A stretch of DNA of 64,000 nucleotides from Spirochaetaceae bacterium (GTDB lineage Bacteria; Spirochaetota; Spirochaetia; DSM-27196; PWMO01): positions 89,023-153,022 of the forward strand of contig RECP01000063.1 in NCBI GenBank assembly GCA_007693945.1. Reading direction: 5' to 3'. Position numbers and translations under genes: made by a program. Under the pieces are notes generated by a model. That model did not search any database. It saw only the letters and a list, made by a program, of their open reading frames with translations, and was not told the DNA's origin. Positions 54,727 through 63,600 of the stretch are shown piece by piece. Positions within the stretch are counted from its first letter, which is position 1. Every line of letters begins with the position of its first letter.

Positions 54727-54755
54727 ATAATCCGCCACGAACGGTCTCTTGTCAA
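54727..54755 (-). promoter_or_regulatory. Candidate sigma-70 promoter for the TIM-barrel isomerase
   Basis: Read leftward, a perfect TTGACA (54755-54750) and GATTAT (54732-54727, 4/6) are 17 nt apart. Just downstream an imperfect inverted repeat (CCCGCACAAGA / TCTTTGTCGGG, 54687-54715) could be an operator, perhaps for the neighbouring RpiR regulator. Confidence 0.55.
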
Positions 54756-54812
54756 GCTATACTTCACTTTGGGATCGATTATTGTGACTTCTTGTGACCG
54801 GCTGACTGCGCA

Positions 54813-55436
54813 TCAGCAGCTGCACAGCAGCCGCTTCAATCCCGCCAGCTCGCCGATACGGTGATTCGGCCGGTAATCTGAGGGATAACCGGTCTGTCCG
54901 GGGCGGTCGACCCAAACCGTACGCATGCCCAGCCCGGCTGCCGTCGCCAGATTGACCCGTTGATCGTCAACAAAGGTGCACCGATGCGCCGCGACGCCCA
55001 TCCGGTCGCAGGCGTATTGGAAGAACTCCCTGCCAGGCTTCCAGAGACGCACCTCGCCACTGACAAAGAAGTGCGTCAGGTGTTCACCGATGCCAAACTG
55101 CAGCAGCAGCGGTTTCCAGTCTTTGGGCATATTGGAGAGCACCGCGATATCCATCCGGTCACGCACGCAGCCGGCGAGCTCGTGGAACGCGGGGTCGAGC
55201 TCAAAGCGATCGAACAGCAGGCGCTCGGAATCCGCCACCGGAAGCGAGCTTCCGACGCGGCGCCAGAACTCGGCACCGTCGATCTTGTCCTGCTCGTACG
55301 CGTGATACGCAGCGCGCTGCTCAGCCACGTCAACACCGGGAAACAGTCTGGTCGTACCGTTGGTAACAAGATGTCCTTCAGTGATGATCACACCAAACAT
55401 GTCCATCAGGAGGATCTCACCTGGTTGTTCTCTCAT
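54813..55436 (-). CDS. HAD-superfamily hydrolase
   Basis: A 207-residue protein of HAD subfamily IA. Motif I is LLMDMFGVI (nucleophile Asp in DMF), motif II VLSNMP, motif III around RLWKPGREFF (Lys) and motif IV TFVDDQRVNLATAAGLGMRTVWV. The +2 residue after the nucleophile is Phe and not Asp. Phosphatases need that second Asp as general acid, whereas haloacid dehalogenases and some others lack it, so this protein may not be a normal phosphatase. It lies 38 nt after the Ig-array gene on the same strand. Confidence 0.8.
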   Translation of the reverse strand: MREQPGEILLMDMFGVIITEGHLVTNGTTRLFPGVDVAEQRAAYHAYEQDKIDGAEFWRRVGSSLPVADSERLLFDRFELDPAFHELAGCVRDRMDIAVLSNMPKDWKPLLLQFGIGEHLTHFFVSGEVRLWKPGREFFQYACDRMGVAAHRCTFVDDQRVNLATAAGLGMRTVWVDRPGQTGYPSDYRPNHRIGELAGLKRLLCSC

Positions 55437-55474
55437 GGCACTGCAGCTTAGCAGGAAGCCTCCGCAGCTGCAAT

Positions 55475-58400
55475 CTACAGTAATCCCAGCCGCAGGCCCA
55501 GAGACATGCGAAACACCGCACCAGCTTCGACGTCAGAGGAGGCGAACCACAGGTTCGGCTCCAGGTACAGCGAGGAGGTGCGAAACGCGCGCCACTGCTC
55601 AAAATGGAAGCGGGCGAACTCCCACTGCGCCAGCACCGCCGACATTACCAGCCCGTCGTTGTCGTCGCCCATGGTGAAGTAGGAGAAATTGGCCCCAAGC
55701 GCAAACGCCATCGAAAAGAACCCCCAGTCCGGACCGAAGAAGTAGTCAAACGGAAGAACCAGCACGTTGGCAAGCAGCTTGGAACCGACGACGGTGCCGC
55801 TGAAGCGCCCCGGAGGCGCCACGCCGGCCTGCACCTGCAGTTTGACGTTGTCGTCGAAGAAACTGACCCCCAGACCGAGATCCGCATAGGTGGCCCCGAA
55901 GAAATGACTGTCAAGATAGAGCCCCTGTATGAACTGCGGCACCGAGTAACCGGACTTGTCACCCGGTCGCAGCGCCACCTCGATACTCTCTATGCCGTGC
56001 TCGTCACGCGCGGTACCGTACACGATCAGCGTCTCGGCGTGACGGCTGTCCTCCTGCGGAGACGTCAGCGTCAGCACGGGTGCAGCACTATCTACCGTCA
56101 GCACCAGCCGGGTCACCGCTGAGCGACCGTCGGCGAACTCGGCGCGCACCACAATCGGCAGCGGTCCGCGCGGCAGATCCGCGGATTCAAGCCGAAACTG
56201 CCACTCACTGCCGCCGCGGGCGGATTGAAACGTACGGCCGTTATTCACGCTGACCTGCACTTCGGAAACCTCGAGACTGCGGCGATCTCTACGGCCTTCG
56301 AGTGCGGCTTCCTCATCAGGCGTCGGCTCGATCCACGCCCGCCCTCTCAACCACGGTCTTCCGCTCACCATATCACCGCTGAGGTGGCTCTCAACCACAA
56401 TCGCCGGTCCGTACGGCCTACGCGTCACGGTGTGACGGGGACTTGAAACAGTGTCCCCCGAAGCCGTCTCGACACGCGCAGCGATCGAGAGATCCGTCGA
56501 TCGCTGCACCGGGGTGTCAAGCTGATGGTGAAAGTAGCCGTTACGATCGACATCGGCGTTGGCGATCAGCAGATCCCCGTCGAACAGCCGTACACGAGCG
56601 GGCAGGGCCGGACCGCTGACGCGCCCGCTGATGACAACCGGTCCGGTTACCACGGTGCCGGGCAACGGGTTGAGCAGCGCTACCGTGTACGCGCCGTCAT
56701 GCGCCACGCGCTCGATGCTGCGCGTCACGACCGAACGGTTGCCGGCGTAATCCACCGCCACCAGCTGCAGATTGTAGAACCCCGGATCAAGCGATTCCAG
56801 ATCAATACTCTCCAGCAGCACAACCTGAGGATCGAGGTCTTTCCTCAGAACCTGCTCCCGGTCGGCCGCTGCGCTCAGCTCTACGAATACCGCGTCAACG
56901 CCGATGTTGTCACTGACGCGCCCCGAGAGGCGCAGGCTGCTGCCCACGGCGGCTCCCTCGGCCGGCTCCGCCAGCAGCACGGTCGGGGCGGTGTTGTCGA
57001 TACTGATGAGGGCCGAGGTACGTGACTCGACGCCGAGCGTATCAACAGCCGCAACGAGCACCGAATAAGAACCGTCACGGTAGGCTGACGTATTCAGGCT
57101 CAGGCTCCACTCCCCGGTACCTTCGGCGGTCTGGAACGTATTGCCGTTGTCCAGCGAGATCCGCACCGACTCAATTCCGTTGAGATCCGAAGCGCTGCCG
57201 CGCAGCTCTACGGTTCCACGATTGACAACGTCGATCGCCGGCTCAAGCACTTCGATCTGCGGGCGATCCGTGCTGACGTGAATTGCCGCCCGCGCCGGCT
57301 CGCCTGCCAGCCCGTAGATATCCTCGGCATAGACCTCGATGGTCTGCAGACCGCTCTCCAGTTCATCGAGCGCCAGATCGATGCGAAAACTCTGGTCGGC
57401 GGACACCCTCTGGAACTCCCCGTCGCCAACGCGCCAGTGAATTGCGGCAACCCCGTCATCGTCAAACGCCATACCGGATATCGCAAGATCCTCGGTGATC
57501 ACGTCGCCGTCCTGCGGCAGATGCAGCTCCACCCGCGGAAGATCACCGGCTCGGTCAATACGCACCTGTGGCGTCTCAACCTGAGTGTTGCCGGCTGCGT
57601 CAACAACACGCAGCTGCAGTCTGCCTCCGGACTCCTGCAGTGCCGTGAAGTCTACCGTGAAGACAAAGGCGTTGCCGACGCAGGTCGGCGTCACTTCAAG
57701 CGGCGTGTAATTCTGACCGTCGAGCGTGTATGCCAGCTCGGTGATCGGGACCCGTGTGCAAACCGCCCCGGAGACAGTCACCAGTCCGTTGATCACGTCT
57801 GACGGTCGCGGACTGGTAACGGCAATGCCCGGCGGCTGTGGAGCGTAATTCAACGGCAGATACAGCGGAAGGTCGCCGCCGCGCGGCCCTACCGTCCTGA
57901 GCTCCATATGAACCGGTCCCTCCTGGGCGGCTGTCAGCCGGACTTCGACAGAGAAGTCTGCCTGCGAGCCTCCGCCTTCGCGGGTCAGCGTGAGACTGCG
58001 CCACGGCTCTTCGGGGGCCAGTCGATACTCAAGCCGGGTGGCTGCCGTTGCCCCGCGTACCGTACCGGCCAGTGTGAGCGCCCGGTTGAGATAGGCGTAC
58101 GGTTCCACGCTTGTGACGGCGATGCGCGATACCGCCGGCGGCGTCGCGTCCTCGGGCTCGGGCAGTCTCGTGACGCGCAAGCGCAGGGGCTCACCCAGCC
58201 TCCCGTCACTGCTGCGCGCACGAATGCGCAGCTCTCCCCGCCCGGGATCAAGGTCGACGGCGGGAATCCGAAACCCGGGTCGCGCCGGGTACTCACCGCG
58301 TGCCGCGCCTTCGACCACGATCGAGCCATCGAGTCCAACGCCGCCGCCGCTGATGCTGCCGTATATCGCGGCTTCCGGGCCGAGCGCGGACAGCCCAGCC

Positions 58401-59557
58401 GGTTCCGGGTAACGCAGCGTTACCGTGGGAAGCGCCGCTTCAGTATCGTACTGTAGCCGATGCTGCACGGTCGTACGATTGCCGCTGCGGTCTACCGCCG
58501 TGAAGCGCACCGTAGCGGTGCGACCGCGCTGGACTGAGAGATCAACGTCGGCAGTCCAGTAGGGGTCTCCGGGTCGAAGCTCGATGTCGTGCTCGCCGCG
58601 GTCCAGCTCGTAGAACAACCGGGCAACGCCCACAGCGTCACTGACCATACCGGTGAACCGTACAGTGCCGAATACCGATTCATCCTGCGCCGGCGCGAGG
58701 ACCTCGAGTTCCGGCGGCTCGTTGTCAACAAAGAACAGCACCGGATGAACCGTTGCGGCACCGGTTGTGTCAACAGCGCGCAGCCGGTAGACCGTGGCAC
58801 CATCGGGAAGCCGGCGTGTCTGCACCGCAAACGAGAACTCCACAGCCGTCTCGCCGCGCGCACTGCGCAACCGCAGTGGCTCGAAGGTCTCCCCGCCGTC
58901 GACGCTCAGCTCAACGGCCTCGATTCCGTTGGCATCGTCGGCTATGCCCTGCATCGTGATGCTGCCGCTCACCAGTTCGCCCGTACGATGCGAAGTTACC
59001 ACCACCGTCGGCGCGTCGCGATTCAGCACAAACGGAACCGAGGTTACCGGGCCGACGGTGCCGCGCAGATCTACGGCGCGTGCGTGCAGCGTATAGCTGC
59101 CGTCGGCCAGGTTGCGGGTGGAAATCGTTCGCCCCCAGTACTCCGTGCCGTCAGCAGCCAGCGGTGCGCCCTCATCCAGCCACAGCTCAACCCGATCAAT
59201 TCCGGCCCGCCCGCCGGCGACACCGATCGCGTTCAGGTCGTCCCGCAGGATCGCGCCGCGCTCGGGATAGACGATGCGGGCAGTCGGCAGCCCCACCGAA
59301 GGATCGACGCGGATATTATGAGGACCCGCGATTGTTTCGTTGCCGGCAAAATCGCGCGCGCGGATGATCACGTTGTGCGTTCCAGCCGGAACCTCTTCCA
59401 GATCAAACTCATGGCGCCATATCTCCCGGCCGGTTACCGGCTGCCACGTCTCCTCGGGCGTACCGCGGGAGAACGCCGGCACGGCCATCAACACCGCAAC
59501 AGCGGAGACTATAAGCCCACGCGCAATCAACATCCGTGTTTCACTTGCCGGTTTCAC
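55475..59557 (-). CDS. Ig-like repeat surface protein with a C-terminal putative outer-membrane barrel
   Basis: A 1,360-residue protein. A GTG at 59557 follows GGGAGG (9 nt away) and overlaps the preceding gene by 17 nt; ATG 59533 is an alternative. The signal peptide is about residues 9-30. Residues about 30-1190 are a chain of 10 or more Ig-like units, each starting P-x-(V/I)-x-(V/L)-x-x-P and containing S-G-x-(A/V)-x-D-x-x-G-(I/V) and V-D-x-(A/T)-G-N, for example GIADDANGIEAVELSVDGGETF. The last 165 residues change character: alternating aromatic-rich strands (DLGLGVSFFDDNVKLQVQAG, LLANVLVLPFDYFFG) and a terminal FRMSLGLRLGLL, as in small eight-stranded outer-membrane barrels. It may display the Ig stalk on the cell surface or in the periplasm. 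Confidence 0.72.
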   Translation of the reverse strand: MKPASETRMLIARGLIVSAVAVLMAVPAFSRGTPEETWQPVTGREIWRHEFDLEEVPAGTHNVIIRARDFAGNETIAGPHNIRVDPSVGLPTARIVYPERGAILRDDLNAIGVAGGRAGIDRVELWLDEGAPLAADGTEYWGRTISTRNLADGSYTLHARAVDLRGTVGPVTSVPFVLNRDAPTVVVTSHRTGELVSGSITMQGIADDANGIEAVELSVDGGETFEPLRLRSARGETAVEFSFAVQTRRLPDGATVYRLRAVDTTGAATVHPVLFFVDNEPPELEVLAPAQDESVFGTVRFTGMVSDAVGVARLFYELDRGEHDIELRPGDPYWTADVDLSVQRGRTATVRFTAVDRSGNRTTVQHRLQYDTEAALPTVTLRYPEPAGLSALGPEAAIYGSISGGGVGLDGSIVVEGAARGEYPARPGFRIPAVDLDPGRGELRIRARSSDGRLGEPLRLRVTRLPEPEDATPPAVSRIAVTSVEPYAYLNRALTLAGTVRGATAATRLEYRLAPEEPWRSLTLTREGGGSQADFSVEVRLTAAQEGPVHMELRTVGPRGGDLPLYLPLNYAPQPPGIAVTSPRPSDVINGLVTVSGAVCTRVPITELAYTLDGQNYTPLEVTPTCVGNAFVFTVDFTALQESGGRLQLRVVDAAGNTQVETPQVRIDRAGDLPRVELHLPQDGDVITEDLAISGMAFDDDGVAAIHWRVGDGEFQRVSADQSFRIDLALDELESGLQTIEVYAEDIYGLAGEPARAAIHVSTDRPQIEVLEPAIDVVNRGTVELRGSASDLNGIESVRISLDNGNTFQTAEGTGEWSLSLNTSAYRDGSYSVLVAAVDTLGVESRTSALISIDNTAPTVLLAEPAEGAAVGSSLRLSGRVSDNIGVDAVFVELSAAADREQVLRKDLDPQVVLLESIDLESLDPGFYNLQLVAVDYAGNRSVVTRSIERVAHDGAYTVALLNPLPGTVVTGPVVISGRVSGPALPARVRLFDGDLLIANADVDRNGYFHHQLDTPVQRSTDLSIAARVETASGDTVSSPRHTVTRRPYGPAIVVESHLSGDMVSGRPWLRGRAWIEPTPDEEAALEGRRDRRSLEVSEVQVSVNNGRTFQSARGGSEWQFRLESADLPRGPLPIVVRAEFADGRSAVTRLVLTVDSAAPVLTLTSPQEDSRHAETLIVYGTARDEHGIESIEVALRPGDKSGYSVPQFIQGLYLDSHFFGATYADLGLGVSFFDDNVKLQVQAGVAPPGRFSGTVVGSKLLANVLVLPFDYFFGPDWGFFSMAFALGANFSYFTMGDDNDGLVMSAVLAQWEFARFHFEQWRAFRTSSLYLEPNLWFASSDVEAGAVFRMSLGLRLGLL

Positions 59558-60614
59558 GAGTAGTATCCTCCCATACGTAGGAGCTGCCGAACCAGGTTCG
59601 CCGGGCGGCGGCCGCCAGCGGGTTCACCGGCCGCGCCTGTCCGTGGGCGGGCACCCATCTGAGACCGGCGGCAATCGCGGTTTGCACTTCCGCGCTCCGC
59701 AGCCACTCGCTCGCCCTGGCCAGATCCTGGTCGGACCGCGATCCAGACCGCAGTCGCTGCATACCGAACGGTTTGGCCCACAGAATTCGCGCCTGCACCC
59801 CGTATTCGTTCCAGTGATCGGGTATCGGGAAGCGGTCGGCTTCCAGAACGCTGGTGCGGTCGCCGGGCAGCTCCTGTACCCGGCTCAACGGGGCGTAGAT
59901 CCAGGCCGGTTCAGGCCCGAAGAGCCGCGGCCATATATCTTCCCAGCCGTAGGTCAGGGCGCCGCGTTGAAAGCGCCCGCCGCGTGTCAGTCGATCGCGG
60001 ACCGCGTCCCACCGTTCGATGTCATCAGAGAAGCGACCGGGCGCTTCCTGCAGCAATTGGGCGGTCCATGCCCGCAGGGCACGCTGGTCACTCCCGGGCA
60101 GAAGCAGCACGCCGCCTCGCTCCGGCGGAGCGGGCTGTTGGTCGCCGCCGAGGGCCGCATACGTGAGCTGCTCGGTGGTATGCCTGCGGAAGACCAGCCA
60201 CGGGTCCAGAGCCAAGGCAATCGTGCCGTCGGGCGCCGCCCGACGGGCGAGATGATGATGGACAACTAACGGGTGCGGCTCGTCGTTGCCGTTGCTGCCC
60301 ACGGTGGACTCTGCGGTTACAAGCAGCCCGTAGTGTTGCCGTGCAGAACCGGATTCAAACGCTTCCTCATGCAGCTCGATCACCGGCCAGTCGGGCGCAT
60401 CGTCCGCTGCGGCAAGCACTCCCCGCCACGGACCGGCGAACTCGGCACTCACAACCCAGACCGGCTGCGGCCGCCTGACGGCCAGCAGAAACAACGTTGC
60501 GGCGCCACTCACCAGCAGCAACGCCATGAACAGCAGCAGCGCTAACCGCGATCGCCGCGTGGTACCGGGTGCTGCCGGACCCTTTGCTCGACTCTGACGC
60601 CGTCTACGTTTCAT
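59541..60614 (-). CDS. Membrane-anchored periplasmic protein of unknown function
   Basis: A 357-residue protein that I do not recognise. A basic N-terminus is followed by one membrane helix (RLALLLFMALLLVSGAATLFLLAV, about 23-46) and a soluble periplasmic domain of alternating strands and helices (VWVVSAEFAGPWRGVLAAADD, IALALDPWLVF, GVLLLPGSDQRALRAWTAQLLQEAP, RILWAKPFGMQRL). The pattern resembles an extracellular solute-binding fold, without known ligand motifs. It overlaps the Ig-array gene by 17 nt and follows the large exported protein by 27 nt, so the three are probably one transcript. The function may be tied to these envelope proteins. Confidence 0.55.
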   Translation of the reverse strand: MKRRRRQSRAKGPAAPGTTRRSRLALLLFMALLLVSGAATLFLLAVRRPQPVWVVSAEFAGPWRGVLAAADDAPDWPVIELHEEAFESGSARQHYGLLVTAESTVGSNGNDEPHPLVVHHHLARRAAPDGTIALALDPWLVFRRHTTEQLTYAALGGDQQPAPPERGGVLLLPGSDQRALRAWTAQLLQEAPGRFSDDIERWDAVRDRLTRGGRFQRGALTYGWEDIWPRLFGPEPAWIYAPLSRVQELPGDRTSVLEADRFPIPDHWNEYGVQARILWAKPFGMQRLRSGSRSDQDLARASEWLRSAEVQTAIAAGLRWVPAHGQARPVNPLAAAARRTWFGSSYVWEDTTRETGK

Positions 60615-60641
60615 TCAACCCTCACATGCCCATACAATGCG

Positions 60642-63600
60642 TCAGTTTTCAGCCAGAGGTTGCACGTATTCGATACCGGCCCCGGTGTGAGAGACAACCG
60701 GCACGCCCTGGGTGTCAAATCCAAGGTTGACCCGCAGAAACTGAGACTGGTTTCCCCGGGGAACGCTGGCAACCGGGATTGTGATGGTTGTCCAGTCCCC
60801 GGTCACAAACCCGTGTTCATCAACCCCCGCAGTGATAGCGGGCAGGGTTCCGTTGAACCGCGCAAGCTTGACCGAATCACGCGTGCCGGTCTCAGAGATG
60901 CTGTAGTACGCAATCCACGGTACGCCGTCGTGAATCTTCAAATCGTTGTAGTAGCCTACCGAGCCGTAGTTGTCCACCGTCACCACTTCGGCACTGGTTG
61001 CATCGATCGCATCCATGTAGATGTAGGACAGATTCGCGCCGCCTGAATCGTAGGCCGCGACGTGCAGACTGTCGTCGCTGTGCAGCGTCATCGACGGAAA
61101 CCAGCCGACGAACTCGTTGGGCAGCACGAACGGTGCCGACCACAGCACGGGCGCTGCCGGATTCAAACCGTCAATCGGTTGCGGGGTGCTACCACCGTCG
61201 GTAGTGGCGCTGAAGCGCACGGTGAAACGGCTGATGGAGGGATTGTAATACCCGAGCACCACCACTCCGTCGTCGCGCACAACCATGTCGAAGTACTCCG
61301 AAGCGTTGCCGCCTGCGGCAACGATCCGGCGGGTGGCGTCACCGCTTGTCCCGGTGCGGTCAGCCAGGGTGGAACGATAGCTGCCGTACAGATCTGCGGT
61401 GCCCCCGGTCAGGTCGTCGCCCACTCGCCAGTTGCGGAAGATCAACTCACCGCTGAAGCTGTCAAAGACCGCCAGGTAGATCGCCGCACCGTCGGCGGTG
61501 GTGGAATCACCGCGGGTACGGATTACCGGCCGCTGGTAGCGGCCGAGCTGCGCTCCGGGATCGTGGCTGGTTGAGTCGAGGTCGATTGCATTGTTGCCCG
61601 CTTGAGCGGTGAAGCTGGTGTTCGCTCCGCCGAAACCCGCCCAGTAGGGTTGACTGGCTCCGTTGTTTCCGCCGCCATCACGACCGTTGGCACCCTGGTA
61701 GAGTGTGGCAAACTCGTGGAAGAAATAGTGCATCCGGCCTCCGCCGAAGTTGGTAACGGATATCATGTGATAGCGGCCGCCGTCGTCGCGCACCATGGCC
61801 ATCTGATCGCCGGCCAGCGTCCGCACGATCGGCGTATTGTCGGCGCCCGAGAAACCGCGCCGCACCTGCAGGTCGAAGTCCGCTCCGGACTGGATGTAGC
61901 CAAAGTAGGGTTCGTCTCCTACCATCACCATGTTGGGGTAGTTGGCATTGGCGATACCGGTGTCGGTTACCTCAAAGAAGCGCAGGAAGCGGTCGTCGGT
62001 AAACAGCCGGTTGCGGCGTACAAACTCGTCGGGCTCCTGGTTGTAATCGACGCTGTTGTCGTTGATGTTGTTGATCGCGGCGACCGGTGCGGCCGGCGTC
62101 CCGGACACGATGCCGAGATAGCCGGAGACGGTTGAGTCGTTGGAAAGCGTCAACGTCGTGAACCCGGCATCGGGGGCGTTGAACGACAGCGGCACGCCGG
62201 TCAGTGAGACACCGTCCAGCCCGGAAGGCGTCGTTTCGGGCGCGATGCGCACGCCGTCCGCGATCGGGTTGAGGTTGAACCCGCGAACGGTGATGAACGA
62301 ATCCGAGAAACCGGCAACGGCACCCGAGCGAATCGAGTATTCGCCGTCCGACGCGCGGATGTTGGTGGCCTTCAGGCCGCCGAGGTTCGACTGTGGTGTC
62401 TCAATCCGCGAAATATACGGTACGACATCCACATCGATGGTGTCCTGGTCGTCATTGCCGTCCCCCGGACCGAAGTCGTAGACCCGGAAGGTCACCGGGA
62501 CATCCAGTTGCGCGACGTTTTCAATGGCCGCAGTATTCCAGGCGAAGCGCCAGTTCAGCACGTGGCCGTTGGCCTCGGTCACCGCCTGACTTCCCTCAAC
62601 GACATCAAACCCCCAGTCGCTGCTGCCGGCGGCCACATCGGCCACCGTACGTCCGCCTGCCGCCACCAGGCCGCCGCTGTCCCACAGCGCGATATCGAAC
62701 TCGTCACCGGCCGCCAGCGGTCCCGCGCCGTCGGGGTCAAAGCCCGCGATCTGCGCGGTAAGGCGTGCAATGCGCTGATTGTCCGCGGTCTTGCCGAGAA
62801 AGATCACCCGCCCGCTCAGGTCGGGCCGCCCGTTGACGCTATGCTCGGCGTACTGCACGTAGCCGTGGCGCTGCAGGCTGAAGCCCGAACCGGTCGTAGC
62901 GATATTGTCGCTGTACCGATCCACGTCAACGAGTACCTTGTCCTGGTCACTGTTGCTAAGCGGCACCGTGTAGCGCCGGCCGAACGGAGAAACGGTGATG
63001 GTCGGCGCAACGTTGTCGATGTTGTCGATGTTCATGCCGATCAGCACGGCATCGGCCAGCTGATCGGCCTCGTCGCCGCCGGAAACGGTGGTATCGTAGA
63101 CCTTGACCACGAAAAGAGCGCCGTTCGGCTCCATGGTATCCGGGATACCGCTGAAATCGATTATCTCCAGCTCGCTGTCGGTCAGCGGTACGCTGTTCTG
63201 CTCGACCAGGGTGTAGCCGGTGGCCGTGCCGCTGCCGTCTCCCGGACCGCTGGCAACGAAGGTCGTGCCGGCGCTGTTGCCGGGCGCGCCCACAAGCGTC
63301 CAGTTCGTATCTCCCGGCGTTTGTATGGTGTAGACAGCTCCGCGAAGCAGTGCGTCAGGGGCAACCGGGTCTGCCGCAGTGACATACCCCACCGAGTATC
63401 GCCGCGGCGGATTGCCGCTCTGGGCCTCGATAGCAAACGAGAGCCGGTTGTTGCGGACGGTGAAGTTGGTAGTTGCGTAGTTGGCGCTGATCAGGCGGCT
63501 TTCACCGGAGACGATGTCACCGATGACCCCGTCCCCGTCGACGTCGGTCCCCAGCACCACGCCGGTAATCTGCGGGGCGTTGTTGCGGATGTAGAGCGGC

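Noticed and set aside
58589..59563. A + strand open frame of 324 codons across the Ig-array gene
   Set aside because: It lies opposite a gene with a signal peptide, repeats and a ribosome-binding site. Its translation is Arg/His/Gln-rich without domain motifs, as expected of an antisense frame in GC-rich DNA.
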